In this document: positions 7,842-13,113 of the stretch, piece by piece
How positions within the stretch are numbered: the stretch's first letter is position 1
Layout: the number at the start of each line of letters is the position of its first letter
Source of the DNA: an uncultured Collinsella sp.
Lineage (GTDB): Bacteria > Actinomycetota > Coriobacteriia > Coriobacteriales > Coriobacteriaceae
Assembly (NCBI GenBank): GCA_902465425.1
Contig: CABQNA010000016.1
Coordinates: forward strand, 1-14,649
Length of the DNA: 14,649 nt
Direction of reading: 5' to 3'
Position numbers and translations under genes: made by a program
Notes under the pieces: model-generated
Told to the model about the DNA's origin: nothing
The model's input: only the letters and a program-made list of their open reading frames with translations
The model's database searches: none

Positions 7842-7877
7842 TTAGTTAGGTAGTGGAATTGTTTTGTGCCTAACCAA
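7842..7877. promoter_or_regulatory. Candidate MarR operator
   Basis: TTAGTTAGG (7842-7850) and CCTAACCAA (7869-7877) are inverted with 8 of 9 positions matching, 18 bp apart. The right arm touches the -10 box of the marR promoter and the left arm lies in the 5' UTR, a position suited to autorepression. Many MarR operators have closer half-sites, so the spacing is a reason for caution. Confidence 0.45.
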
Positions 7878-7904
7878 TCTAGGAGCATGAGAAATGAATG
7901 TCAA
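7876..7904 (-). promoter_or_regulatory. Promoter of the marR-ABC-ABC operon
   Basis: On the minus strand a perfect -35 TTGACA (7899-7904) is followed after exactly 17 nt by TAGATT (7876-7881), 4 of 6 to consensus. It lies 55 nt upstream of the marR start codon. It is the best vegetative promoter match in the window. Confidence 0.75.
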
Positions 7905-7921
7905 GGTACCAAACTTATTAA

Positions 7922-8023
7922 GTTACGGCGCTTTACCAAACGCCGTAACCGCTCGACGCTGCAAGCGTTCCTAAGCGGCAATCTGACGTTCAATCGTCGG
8001 GCATGGCCGCAAGGCCTATGCCC
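7922..8023 (+). other. Four back-to-back hairpins, possible structured RNA
   Basis: Hairpin 1: GTTACGGCG (7922-7930) with CGCCGTAAC (7941-7949). Hairpin 2: CCGCT (7949-7953) with AGCGG (7974-7978), enclosing ACGCT (7956-7960) with AGCGT (7964-7968). Hairpin 3: GACG (7985-7988) with CGTC (7995-7998). Hairpin 4: GGGCATGGCC (7999-8008) with GGCCTATGCCC (8013-8023), one bulged T, closing on loop GCAA. GCAA is a GNRA tetraloop on the plus strand only, which favours a plus-strand RNA. No strong promoter or T-tract frames it. It may be a repeat element rather than an RNA gene. Confidence 0.4.
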
Positions 8024-8095
8024 CCCATTTCCGAAACCTTTCCGCAACAATGCGCTCTTCGCGACCCTAGTGACTGCTCACGACGCCTCCTGCGC

Positions 8096-8101
8096 TACAC
8101 T
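8096..8101 (+). promoter_or_regulatory. Possible -10 box of the kinase gene
   Basis: TACACT lies 50 bp before the start codon; GTGACT at 8070-8075 is a poor -35 at 20 bp spacing. If this promoter is used, the four-hairpin block is upstream of the transcript and not part of the leader. Confidence 0.3.
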
Positions 8102-8151
8102 TAGTCGCACTGTGGCGCTGCCGCGCCGCGCCCGAAGCAAGGGAGACCCTC

Positions 8152-8976
8152 ATGAAGAACACTCAGCTGCTGCTGATCAACGATATGTGCGGCTACGGCA
8201 AGGTCGCGCTTTCCGCCATGCTGCCGGTGCTGTCGCACATGGGCTACCGCATCCACAACCTGCCGACGGCACTTGTGTCCGATACGCTCAACTATCCCAA
8301 GTTCTACATCCACGACACCACCGAGTACGTGCGCCAGAGCCTCGCCATCTGGGAGGAGCTCGGTTTTGAGTTCGACGCCATCTCTACCGGCTTTATCGTG
8401 ACCGAGGAAGAGACGCGCATCATTTCGGACTTCTGCCACCGTCGCGCGCAAAAGGGTACCAAGGTGTTCGTCGACCCCATCATGGGCGACAACGGCAAGC
8501 TCTATGCGGGCGTGCCCGAGTCCACGATTGGCCTTATGCGGCATCTGCTGGAGTGCGCAGACTACGCGGTGCCCAACTATACCGAGGCATGCCTGCTCAC
8601 CGATACGCCTATCGCCGAGCAAATCACGCCCGACGAGGCCCGCGCCCTTGTGGACGCCGTGCGCGAGCTGGGTGCCAAGTCGGTGGTCATTACGAGCGCC
8701 GTGGTCAATGGCACGAACGCGGTTATCGGTTACGACCATGTGGCGGGGGAGTACTTTACGATTCCCTTTGAGCTCATTCCGGTTTATTTCCCGGGCACGG
8801 GCGACACGTTCTCGGCGGTGCTCGTCGGCCGCGTTATGGCCGGTTGGAGCCTTCAGCGCGCGACGAGCGATGCCATGCGCGTGGTAGCGGAGCTTATCGA
8901 GCGCAATGCCGACCAGGAGGATAAGTCCGCCGGCCTTCCCATCGAGGCCTGCCTGGATGTGATTGACCATGAGTAA
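8152..8976 (+). CDS. pdxY: Pyridoxal/pyridoxamine kinase, PdxY/PdxK type
   Basis: Ribokinase-superfamily kinase that phosphorylates the 5'-OH of vitamin B6 vitamers for pyridoxal-phosphate salvage; cytosolic. 274 residues, close to the usual 270-290. Seen: N-terminal LLLINDMCGYGKVALSAMLP (residues 6-25), where PdxY-type enzymes have a related SHVxxGxxG segment, DPIMGDNG (108-115), PNYTE (141-145), and the anion-hole/catalytic motif GTGD (215-218) with Asp218 as catalytic base. GGGAG lies 7 nt before ATG. The stop overlaps the next gene as ATGAGTAA. Family knowledge cannot exclude a preference for hydroxymethylpyrimidine, but the GTGD context and length fit the B6 kinases better. The gene symbol is by family, not proven orthology. 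Confidence 0.88.
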   Translation: MKNTQLLLINDMCGYGKVALSAMLPVLSHMGYRIHNLPTALVSDTLNYPKFYIHDTTEYVRQSLAIWEELGFEFDAISTGFIVTEEETRIISDFCHRRAQKGTKVFVDPIMGDNGKLYAGVPESTIGLMRHLLECADYAVPNYTEACLLTDTPIAEQITPDEARALVDAVRELGAKSVVITSAVVNGTNAVIGYDHVAGEYFTIPFELIPVYFPGTGDTFSAVLVGRVMAGWSLQRATSDAMRVVAELIERNADQEDKSAGLPIEACLDVIDHE

Positions 8977-9298
8977 TGCTGATGAGGGCAGCGTCAAGCC
9001 TGCGGGCGAGAACAAGCCGCTCGGCGCGCCGCGTGGCAAGCGTCCGCGTATCCGCGTGAGCTGCGTAGACCAGCTGGGCACATGCCGCTGCCATCACGGG
9101 CACAAGCCGGGTGACGTCTTCGACTTCGACCGAGATCGCGGCAAGATGTGCGCCATGGCCTGCCATGTGGGATTTCCCTATATCGATATCCTGCGCTATG
9201 GCGGAACCGTGCCTGGCAACGAGCCCGGCACGGCAAAGTTCTGCTGCCCCGAGGTTGATACGCTGAACGTCTGGCTCGCCGAGATCGTCGACGAGTAA
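8969..9298 (+). CDS. TIGR04076-type small cysteine-rich protein
   Basis: 109 residues from ATG 8969, overlapping the kinase stop by 8 nt, so probably translated by coupling. It has a basic, Pro/Gly-rich N-terminus of about 28 residues, then a compact domain with seven Cys (32, 39, 41, 61, 65, 92, 93) and His at 42, 43, 45 and 66. The order GTCRCHHGHKPGD, MCAMACHVGFPYI, RYGGTVPG, FCCPE matches what I know of the TIGR04076 family (function unknown). The Cys/His pattern suggests metal or cluster binding, but that is inference. No signal peptide or membrane segment is visible. The link to vitamin B6 metabolism is only the operon context. Confidence 0.85.
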   Translation: MSNADEGSVKPAGENKPLGAPRGKRPRIRVSCVDQLGTCRCHHGHKPGDVFDFDRDRGKMCAMACHVGFPYIDILRYGGTVPGNEPGTAKFCCPEVDTLNVWLAEIVDE

Positions 9299-9300
9299 CC

Positions 9301-9422
9301 GAGCGTGGATTTTCTCCCACCGAGATAATGAGCGTGGATTATCTCCCGTTTTAAGCGCACTTGAACGCTCAAAGTGGGAGATAATCCACGCTCGATTTAT
9401 ATGCGGGAGAAAAACCACGCTC
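9301..9422. repeat. Nested array of four 18-bp units, two per orientation
   Basis: Forward units GAGCGTGGATTTTCTCCC (9301-9318) and GAGCGTGGATTATCTCCC (9330-9347) face reverse units GGGAGATAATCCACGCTC (9376-9393) and GGGAGAAAAACCACGCTC (9405-9422). Spacers are 11, 28 and 11 bp, giving a symmetric nest. The inner pair is a perfect inverted repeat; the outer pair has one mismatch. The 28-bp centre has a small inner pair, AGCG (9354-9357) with CGCT (9366-9369). It starts 3 bp after the stop of the upstream gene and could serve as its 3' stem. No T-tract follows, so it is not a standard terminator. Confidence 0.85.
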
Positions 9423-9506
9423 GATTTGTATATGGGAATTTCGACTTCGCTTATGCCTATGCTTAGGCGTTGCCGTCGTTGTTCTGTGCGCGAGTAAGGT
9501 CAAATT

Positions 9507-9552
9507 TCTGCATTTCATCCGATTTGTGGCTCTAAAAACTCTGCATTTCATC
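9507..9552. repeat. 13-bp exact direct repeat beside the phosphatase stop
   Basis: TCTGCATTTCATC occurs at 9507-9519 and 9540-9552, followed by CGATT and GATT respectively, with starts 33 bp apart. The second copy ends 2 bp from the phosphatase stop codon. No inverted copy was found here. Confidence 0.65.
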
Positions 9553-9554
9553 GA

Positions 9555-10019
9555 TTACATCTGCTCGAGCATGGCCGTGCATCCGGCGAGCACGTCGCGG
9601 TAGGTGGCGTCGAAATTACCGGTGTACCAGGGGTCTGCCACGTCGCCGGGGCGCTCGGTCCAATCGAGCAGGCGCGTAATCTTGCCGTCGGGGTCGTCGC
9701 CGAAGATGCGACGCAGGCCGCGGGCGTTCTCGTCGTCCATATAGACGATGTGGTCCCAGTCGCCGTACTCCGCGCGACGCACCTGGCGCGCGCGGTGGGC
9801 AACGACGGGAATCCCGACTTCACGCAGCTTGGCAACGGTGCCATGGTGCGGCGGGTTGCCAATCTCCTCGGTCGAGGTCGCCGCGGAATCAATGACAAAC
9901 TCGCCCTCGCGCCCAGCGCGGCGCACGAGCTCGGTAAACACCGACTCGGCCATCGTCGAGCGGCAGATATTTCCATAGCAGATAAAGAGAACGCGGTGGA
10001 CGGGCTTGGGGCTACTCAT
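9555..10019 (-). CDS. Low-molecular-weight protein-tyrosine phosphatase
   Basis: Cytosolic cysteine phosphatase of 154 residues, standard length for LMW-PTP. The N-terminal P-loop is C14-YGNIC-R20-S21, the family CX5R(S) signature, with nucleophile Cys14. The general acid Asp129 lies in VADPWYTGNF (127-136), and HHGTVAKLREVGIPVVAHRARQ is the usual mid-region. GGAGGGAG lies 6 nt before ATG 10019. It follows the acyltransferase gene by 36 bp on the same strand, so the two may be co-transcribed. Family knowledge: bacterial members often dephosphorylate tyrosine kinases or arginine-phosphorylated proteins; no kinase partner is in the window. Confidence 0.94.
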   Translation of the reverse strand: MSSPKPVHRVLFICYGNICRSTMAESVFTELVRRAGREGEFVIDSAATSTEEIGNPPHHGTVAKLREVGIPVVAHRARQVRRAEYGDWDHIVYMDDENARGLRRIFGDDPDGKITRLLDWTERPGDVADPWYTGNFDATYRDVLAGCTAMLEQM

Positions 10020-10055
10020 GACCAGCTCCCTCCAAACGAAGCCAAGTACGACGCG

Positions 10056-11162
10056 TTATCGAACGGCGTCCCTAGGCCCTGACGATGCCAGCGAGCGCGA
10101 CAGGTTCATGCTGGGAACCTCGATTATGCGCCAGAACGCAACGGAGACGAGCATGCTTGCGGGCAGCGAGACCGCGGCAATCGCGAGCGGGTCGACAATC
10201 CCGAGCCTGGGCAGCAGGGCAGCGAGCGCACCGATGACAATGGCGTGGGTAAGGTAGAGGCTGTACGACACCTTTCCCAAAAAGACCATGGGGGCCGCAG
10301 AGAGCGCACGGCGCGTGAACCCGTCGGCGATCGCGACGACAACCACCACCAGGCAGGCTGCGTTCATGGCGGTGGACTTCAACGCCTCGAGGACCCCGCC
10401 GGGATGCCACACGAGCGAGAGCTCGATAACACCTACGGAGGCCACAAGCAGCGCCAGCTCGGTCAGCATTGAAAGCTTGACGGCCTTGATTTTGTCGAAT
10501 TGCCGGGCCACCATGACGCCAAGCCAGAACATCAGGCAAAAGCGCAGCGGAAAGTAGCCCGTCCAGTGCGAGACAAGCACCGCAATAAAGGTCGCAACAA
10601 CAGCCAGGCCCGTCCGGCGAATCCTTGATATGCACCAGATGGCCAGCGGAAGCGTCAGGCTAAACCAGAGCTCCCAGCTCATGGACCAGACGGGAGAGTC
10701 AACGCGGACGAGCTGCGCGCCAAAGAGGTTGTTGACGCCATCGGACACGTTGAACAGCACGTCGAACTGCATGAGGATGTCATGAACCGCAGTAGGAAGG
10801 CCCGCGTCGTAGGCGACGGCAAGCGCGGAGCGCGACGTGGACCCCAGGCGCCAGGCCACGTAGCCCGCAGGAAGGGCCAGCGCAATCGCCGCAAACAGCG
10901 GCACGCAAAGGCGGACGACCCTTCTTGGGTAATAGCCAAGCCAGTCGTACCCGCCGTTTCCCATGTGCTTAAAGGGGACAAGAGACAGCACTATGCCAGA
11001 CAGGATGAAGAACACCATAACCGACGCGGTGCCAGGGAAGAGGCTCGGACCCCCCGCGCCAAACGGCTTGACCATGATGTCGACGTGATACAGGAACACC
11101 ATCAGCGCCCCGAGCCCTCGCAGGCCGTCAAGCGACAAGACGCGCTTCTCGTGACCAGGCAT
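10056..11162 (-). CDS. Membrane acyltransferase, acyltransferase-3 (OafA/YrhL) family
   Basis: Integral membrane enzyme of 368 residues expected to transfer acyl groups (often acetyl) to a cell-surface glycan or other envelope molecule. The N-terminus has the family signature LSLDGLRGLGALMVFLYHVD, with the conserved His at 26. About ten hydrophobic helices follow, with the motif SPVWSMSWELWFSLTLP in the middle and FLGKVSYSLYLTHAIVIG near the C-terminus, both typical. The start is ATG 11162: AAGGAAGGGG is well placed for it, while GTG 11168 would lie too close. It has no SGNH domain. The likely promoter is at 11201-11229. The acceptor is unknown; coupling to the phosphatase downstream may hint at a surface-polysaccharide role, which is inference. 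Confidence 0.92.
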   Translation of the reverse strand: MPGHEKRVLSLDGLRGLGALMVFLYHVDIMVKPFGAGGPSLFPGTASVMVFFILSGIVLSLVPFKHMGNGGYDWLGYYPRRVVRLCVPLFAAIALALPAGYVAWRLGSTSRSALAVAYDAGLPTAVHDILMQFDVLFNVSDGVNNLFGAQLVRVDSPVWSMSWELWFSLTLPLAIWCISRIRRTGLAVVATFIAVLVSHWTGYFPLRFCLMFWLGVMVARQFDKIKAVKLSMLTELALLVASVGVIELSLVWHPGGVLEALKSTAMNAACLVVVVVAIADGFTRRALSAAPMVFLGKVSYSLYLTHAIVIGALAALLPRLGIVDPLAIAAVSLPASMLVSVAFWRIIEVPSMNLSRSLASSGPRDAVR

Positions 11163-11200
11163 TATCACCCCTTCCTTCGTGCATTCGAGCAGAGCGCCCC

Positions 11201-11229
11201 ATTATATACCCTCATGGATTTAGCGTACA
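11201..11229 (-). promoter_or_regulatory. Promoter of the acyltransferase-phosphatase pair
   Basis: On the minus strand a perfect -10 TATAAT (11201-11206) lies 17 nt from TGTACG (11224-11229), a poor -35 with 3 of 6 matches. It is 38 bp upstream of ATG 11162. The weak -35, abutting a long palindrome, suggests possible regulation there. Confidence 0.55.
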
Positions 11230-11234
11230 TTTTG

Positions 11235-11279
11235 ATGAGCCAGACCCCCAAATCGGGCGGATTCGGGGGTCTGGCTCAT
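11235..11279. repeat. 19-bp-arm palindrome
   Basis: Arms ATGAGCCAGACCCCC (11235-11249) and GGGGGTCTGGCTCAT (11265-11279) are perfect; the pairing extends inward past one mismatch by three more pairs to a 7-nt loop (11254-11260). It lies directly upstream of the acyltransferase promoter and directly before the PTS remnant, so it may mark the junction at which that gene was lost. Confidence 0.85.
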
Positions 11280-11285
11280 GTGCAT

Positions 11286-11369
11286 GTTAACGGCGGCGTG
11301 CAGATTGTCTACGGCAACATGGCATCTAACTACGCAGCTCAGATGCGCGAGCTGCTGGGTATGGAGTAA
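11286..11369 (+). pseudogene. C-terminal remnant of a PTS EIIB domain
   Basis: 27 codons ending in TAA 11367-11369 read VNGGVQIVYGNMASNYAAQM followed by RELLGME. This resembles the very end of glucose/N-acetylglucosamine-family EIIB domains, where a G-[SN]-G-V-Q-x-[IV]-[FY]-G segment leads into a final amphipathic helix with E/Q-M-x-E. The catalytic Cys and the rest of the transporter are missing; upstream, in the same frame, lies only the palindrome. No start codon with a ribosome site precedes it. A terminator 30 bp downstream fits the retained 3' end of a lost PTS gene. The match is by eye, and a chance resemblance over 27 residues is possible. Confidence 0.5.
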
Positions 11370-11399
11370 ACGCCCCGCATATCTATAAAATCCGGTATA

Positions 11400-11435
11400 A
11401 AAGGCGGCGGCAGACAATGAACTGCCGCCGCCTTT
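11400..11435. terminator. Strong GC hairpin terminator, probably bidirectional
   Basis: AAAGGCGGCGGCAG (11400-11413) and CTGCCGCCGCCTTT (11422-11435) form a 14-bp perfect stem with an 8-nt loop. The minus strand continues TTTTAT, the plus strand ends TTT. On the minus strand it can end the MFS transcript, about 165 bp past its stop; on the plus strand it follows the PTS remnant. Confidence 0.85.
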
Positions 11436-11451
11436 GAGTTACCCCACGCGC

Positions 11452-11511
11452 ATTTCATGTACTTGAAATACACGAAATAGTAGAAAAGCGTGTATCTGAA
11501 GTACACGAAAT
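11452..11511. repeat. Quasi-palindrome with 23-bp arms built of alternating 12-13-mers
   Basis: The left arm (11452-11474) and right arm (11489-11511) are inverted with 3 mismatches of 23, around a 14-nt centre. Each arm is itself nearly symmetric: ATTTCATGTACTT (11452-11464) is followed by the inverted-type GAAATACACGAAAT (11465-11478), and CGTGTATCT (11489-11497) by GAAGTACACGAAAT (11498-11511). The underlying unit is roughly ATTTCRTGTAYTT in alternating orientation. Confidence 0.75.
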
Positions 11512-11598
11512 TGCACTGCTGGAGCTTGCAGGCGGATAAACACTACTCGTATGGGACGGTTTTTACCGGTTGCTCGCCACCTTGGGCTATGTTCGCCC

Positions 11599-12852
11599 CT
11601 ATGCCTGCATCCGGGGCTGTGCTGATTGACGACGGCGCTCCCAGCGAGCCAACTTAATCGTCACCAGCGTAAGCGCCCAGGCCACAAGCGAGAACGCGGC
11701 GCCCACTGCGCCCACGTACGCAATGCCAACTCCGCTTACCACGGCGCCGCCCACCGCAGTGCCAAACGAGATGCCAACGTTAAACGCCATGGGCTCAACC
11801 GAACTTGCGAGTACCATCGACTTGGGATGGCGGCTGCGTGCCACGTCCATAAAGTGTGTGATGCACGACACCGAGAACAGGTACATGAGCATCGCCAGAC
11901 TAAAGACAAAGACAAGTGCGAGCGGCATGGCAGCGCCCACGGCAAACAGCCCAAACAATGCCGCCGCCTGCAGCACAAACGTAACTAGCAGTGCCTTCAT
12001 GCCAAAGCGCGCGTCGATCCATCCGCCCAGGATGTTCGAAACCAGGCAGAACACGCCGTAGGCCATGAGCGTGGTGCTGGCTTCGACCGTGCCCATGTCC
12101 AACACCTGCTCCAGATAGGGCGTCACGTAGCCGTAGAACACATAGACCGACCCCACGCCAAACAAGAAGATGAGCATGCCAGTGATGATGCTCGGCTCGC
12201 GTAGCAGCCCCGCCTGCTCGCGGAAGGTGGCGGGCTCGTCGGTTTGCCCAGCGCGCGGCATAAACATCACGAGCGCTCCGCAGATCAGAACGGCAAAGGC
12301 AAGCGTGCCGTACATGGCCACGTGCCAATCGAGCGTATCGGCCACAAACTTGCCAATCGAGGTCACAAAGACCATCGCCACGGAAAACGCGCCGTACACG
12401 ACCGAGATGGCAAGCGAAGTCTGCTGCGGGGACAGCAACTCGGGGATGTACGTCACGCCCACGGCGAGCAGCGCACCCGAGACAGAGCCCAGGACAATGC
12501 GCGAGATAAAGAGCGCTTGGAAGTTGGGTGCTAGCGCCATAACCAAATTGCCGAGCACAAAGACGATGCTGTAGCACACGAGCAGCTGGTAGCGGCGGAA
12601 TCGCCCCGTACTGAGTGCAAGCACCGGCGTTGCGATGGCGTAGACAAGTGCAAACACGCTGATGAGCTGGCCTGCGGTGGCAAGCGAGATGCCGAGTTCC
12701 GTCGCCAGGTCGCTCTCGATGCCGATGACCACGAACTCGGAGCAACCGAGCGAGAATCCCAACAGCACGAGCAGCGCCAGGCAGAGCTTGGTGCGCGCGG
12801 GGGAGAGCGCGGCGGCGGTTGACTTACTTTTTGGCGTGGTTGCGGCGGTCAA
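11599..12852 (-). CDS. MFS drug/sugar efflux transporter, AraJ-like DHA1 type
   Basis: Proton-coupled exporter of the major facilitator superfamily in the cytoplasmic membrane; about 12 hydrophobic helices in 417 residues, normal for the family. The first helix carries LGCSEFVVIGI, the counterpart of the TEFV motif of AraJ-like exporters, followed by LGISLATAGQLISVFALVYA and TGRFRRY, the loop 2-3 signature region. The start proposed is TTG 12852, because GGAG (12861-12864) lies 8 nt upstream. GTG 12861 directly abuts that GGAG and is less likely; farther upstream the reading frame stays open without a good start. The substrate is not predictable. A 13-bp palindrome upstream may be an operator. 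The terminator is probably at 11400-11435. Confidence 0.92.
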   Translation of the reverse strand: MTAATTPKSKSTAAALSPARTKLCLALLVLLGFSLGCSEFVVIGIESDLATELGISLATAGQLISVFALVYAIATPVLALSTGRFRRYQLLVCYSIVFVLGNLVMALAPNFQALFISRIVLGSVSGALLAVGVTYIPELLSPQQTSLAISVVYGAFSVAMVFVTSIGKFVADTLDWHVAMYGTLAFAVLICGALVMFMPRAGQTDEPATFREQAGLLREPSIITGMLIFLFGVGSVYVFYGYVTPYLEQVLDMGTVEASTTLMAYGVFCLVSNILGGWIDARFGMKALLVTFVLQAAALFGLFAVGAAMPLALVFVFSLAMLMYLFSVSCITHFMDVARSRHPKSMVLASSVEPMAFNVGISFGTAVGGAVVSGVGIAYVGAVGAAFSLVAWALTLVTIKLARWERRRQSAQPRMQA

Positions 12853-12882
12853 GGTTGTCACTCCAATGTCGCATGAATAAGT

Positions 12883-12895
12883 GGGATTCAATCCC
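12883..12895. promoter_or_regulatory. 13-bp palindrome upstream of the MFS gene
   Basis: GGGATT-C-AATCCC is a perfect palindrome, 30 bp upstream of the proposed TTG start. It is a candidate operator. No convincing -35/-10 pair was found around it. Confidence 0.4.
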
Positions 12896-12962
12896 TGCAA
12901 CTCTAGCAGAATGTGACAAAGGAGCAGCGCCTTTGGCGCGTCGCACGGCCGACTGGCTCCCC

Positions 12963-13027
12963 AAACCGTCACAACATTCGATGAAAATCTCGAAATCGAG
13001 GAAAAGCGTCGAATGTTGTGACGGTTT
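12963..13027. repeat. Palindrome with perfect 19-bp arms and inner hairpin
   Basis: AAACCGTCACAACATTCGA (12963-12981) and TCGAATGTTGTGACGGTTT (13009-13027) are perfect inverted repeats. The 27-nt centre holds a second perfect pair, CTCGA (12989-12993) with TCGAG (12996-13000). It lies between divergent genes and has a T-rich end (GGTTTTCG), so it could end plus-strand transcription, but no plus-strand gene precedes it. Confidence 0.85.
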
Positions 13028-13101
13028 TCGTGTCCGGCGCGGGTGAGCTTCGGTGCCGTCTGGGGGTATAAGGCTAGCGAGTGTTTATTTGCGAGGCCTA
13101 A

Positions 13102-13111
13102 GGGGCGCCCC
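13102..13111 (+). promoter_or_regulatory. Perfect 10-bp palindrome overlapping a ribosome site
   Basis: GGGGCGCCCC overlaps the AAGGGG ribosome site (13100-13105) of the membrane-protein gene that starts at 13114. Local or intermolecular pairing could limit ribosome access. Any hairpin would be only 3 bp with a 4-nt loop, so the effect may be small. Confidence 0.3.
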
Positions 13112-13113
13112 GT

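Larger units (their letters stand above)
7821..8151. other. Divergent marR / pdxY gap: inventory
   Basis: 331 bp between divergent genes. It holds the marR ribosome site, a candidate operator and promoter (7842-7904), four consecutive hairpins (7922-8023) and a weak candidate promoter for the kinase gene. No coding potential with a ribosome site was found. Confidence 0.6.
11163..11598. other. Acyltransferase / MFS gap: inventory
   Basis: 436 bp without an intact gene. From the left: acyltransferase ribosome site and promoter (to 11229), a long palindrome (11235-11279), a PTS EIIB remnant (11286-11369), a terminator (11400-11435), and a quasi-palindromic repeat (11452-11511). Nothing recognisable lies between 11512 and the MFS stop at 11599. 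Confidence 0.6.

Noticed and set aside
7928..8006. tRNA-like fold (a TTCAAT loop and a CTGCAAG loop)
   Set aside because: The T-loop is one base short of the required pattern, the anticodon stem has a mismatch, and no acceptor stem can be formed.
9301..9422. Standard intrinsic terminator after the TIGR04076 gene
   Set aside because: The stem is long and AT-containing with a 28-nt centre and no following T-tract; the repeat explanation fits better.
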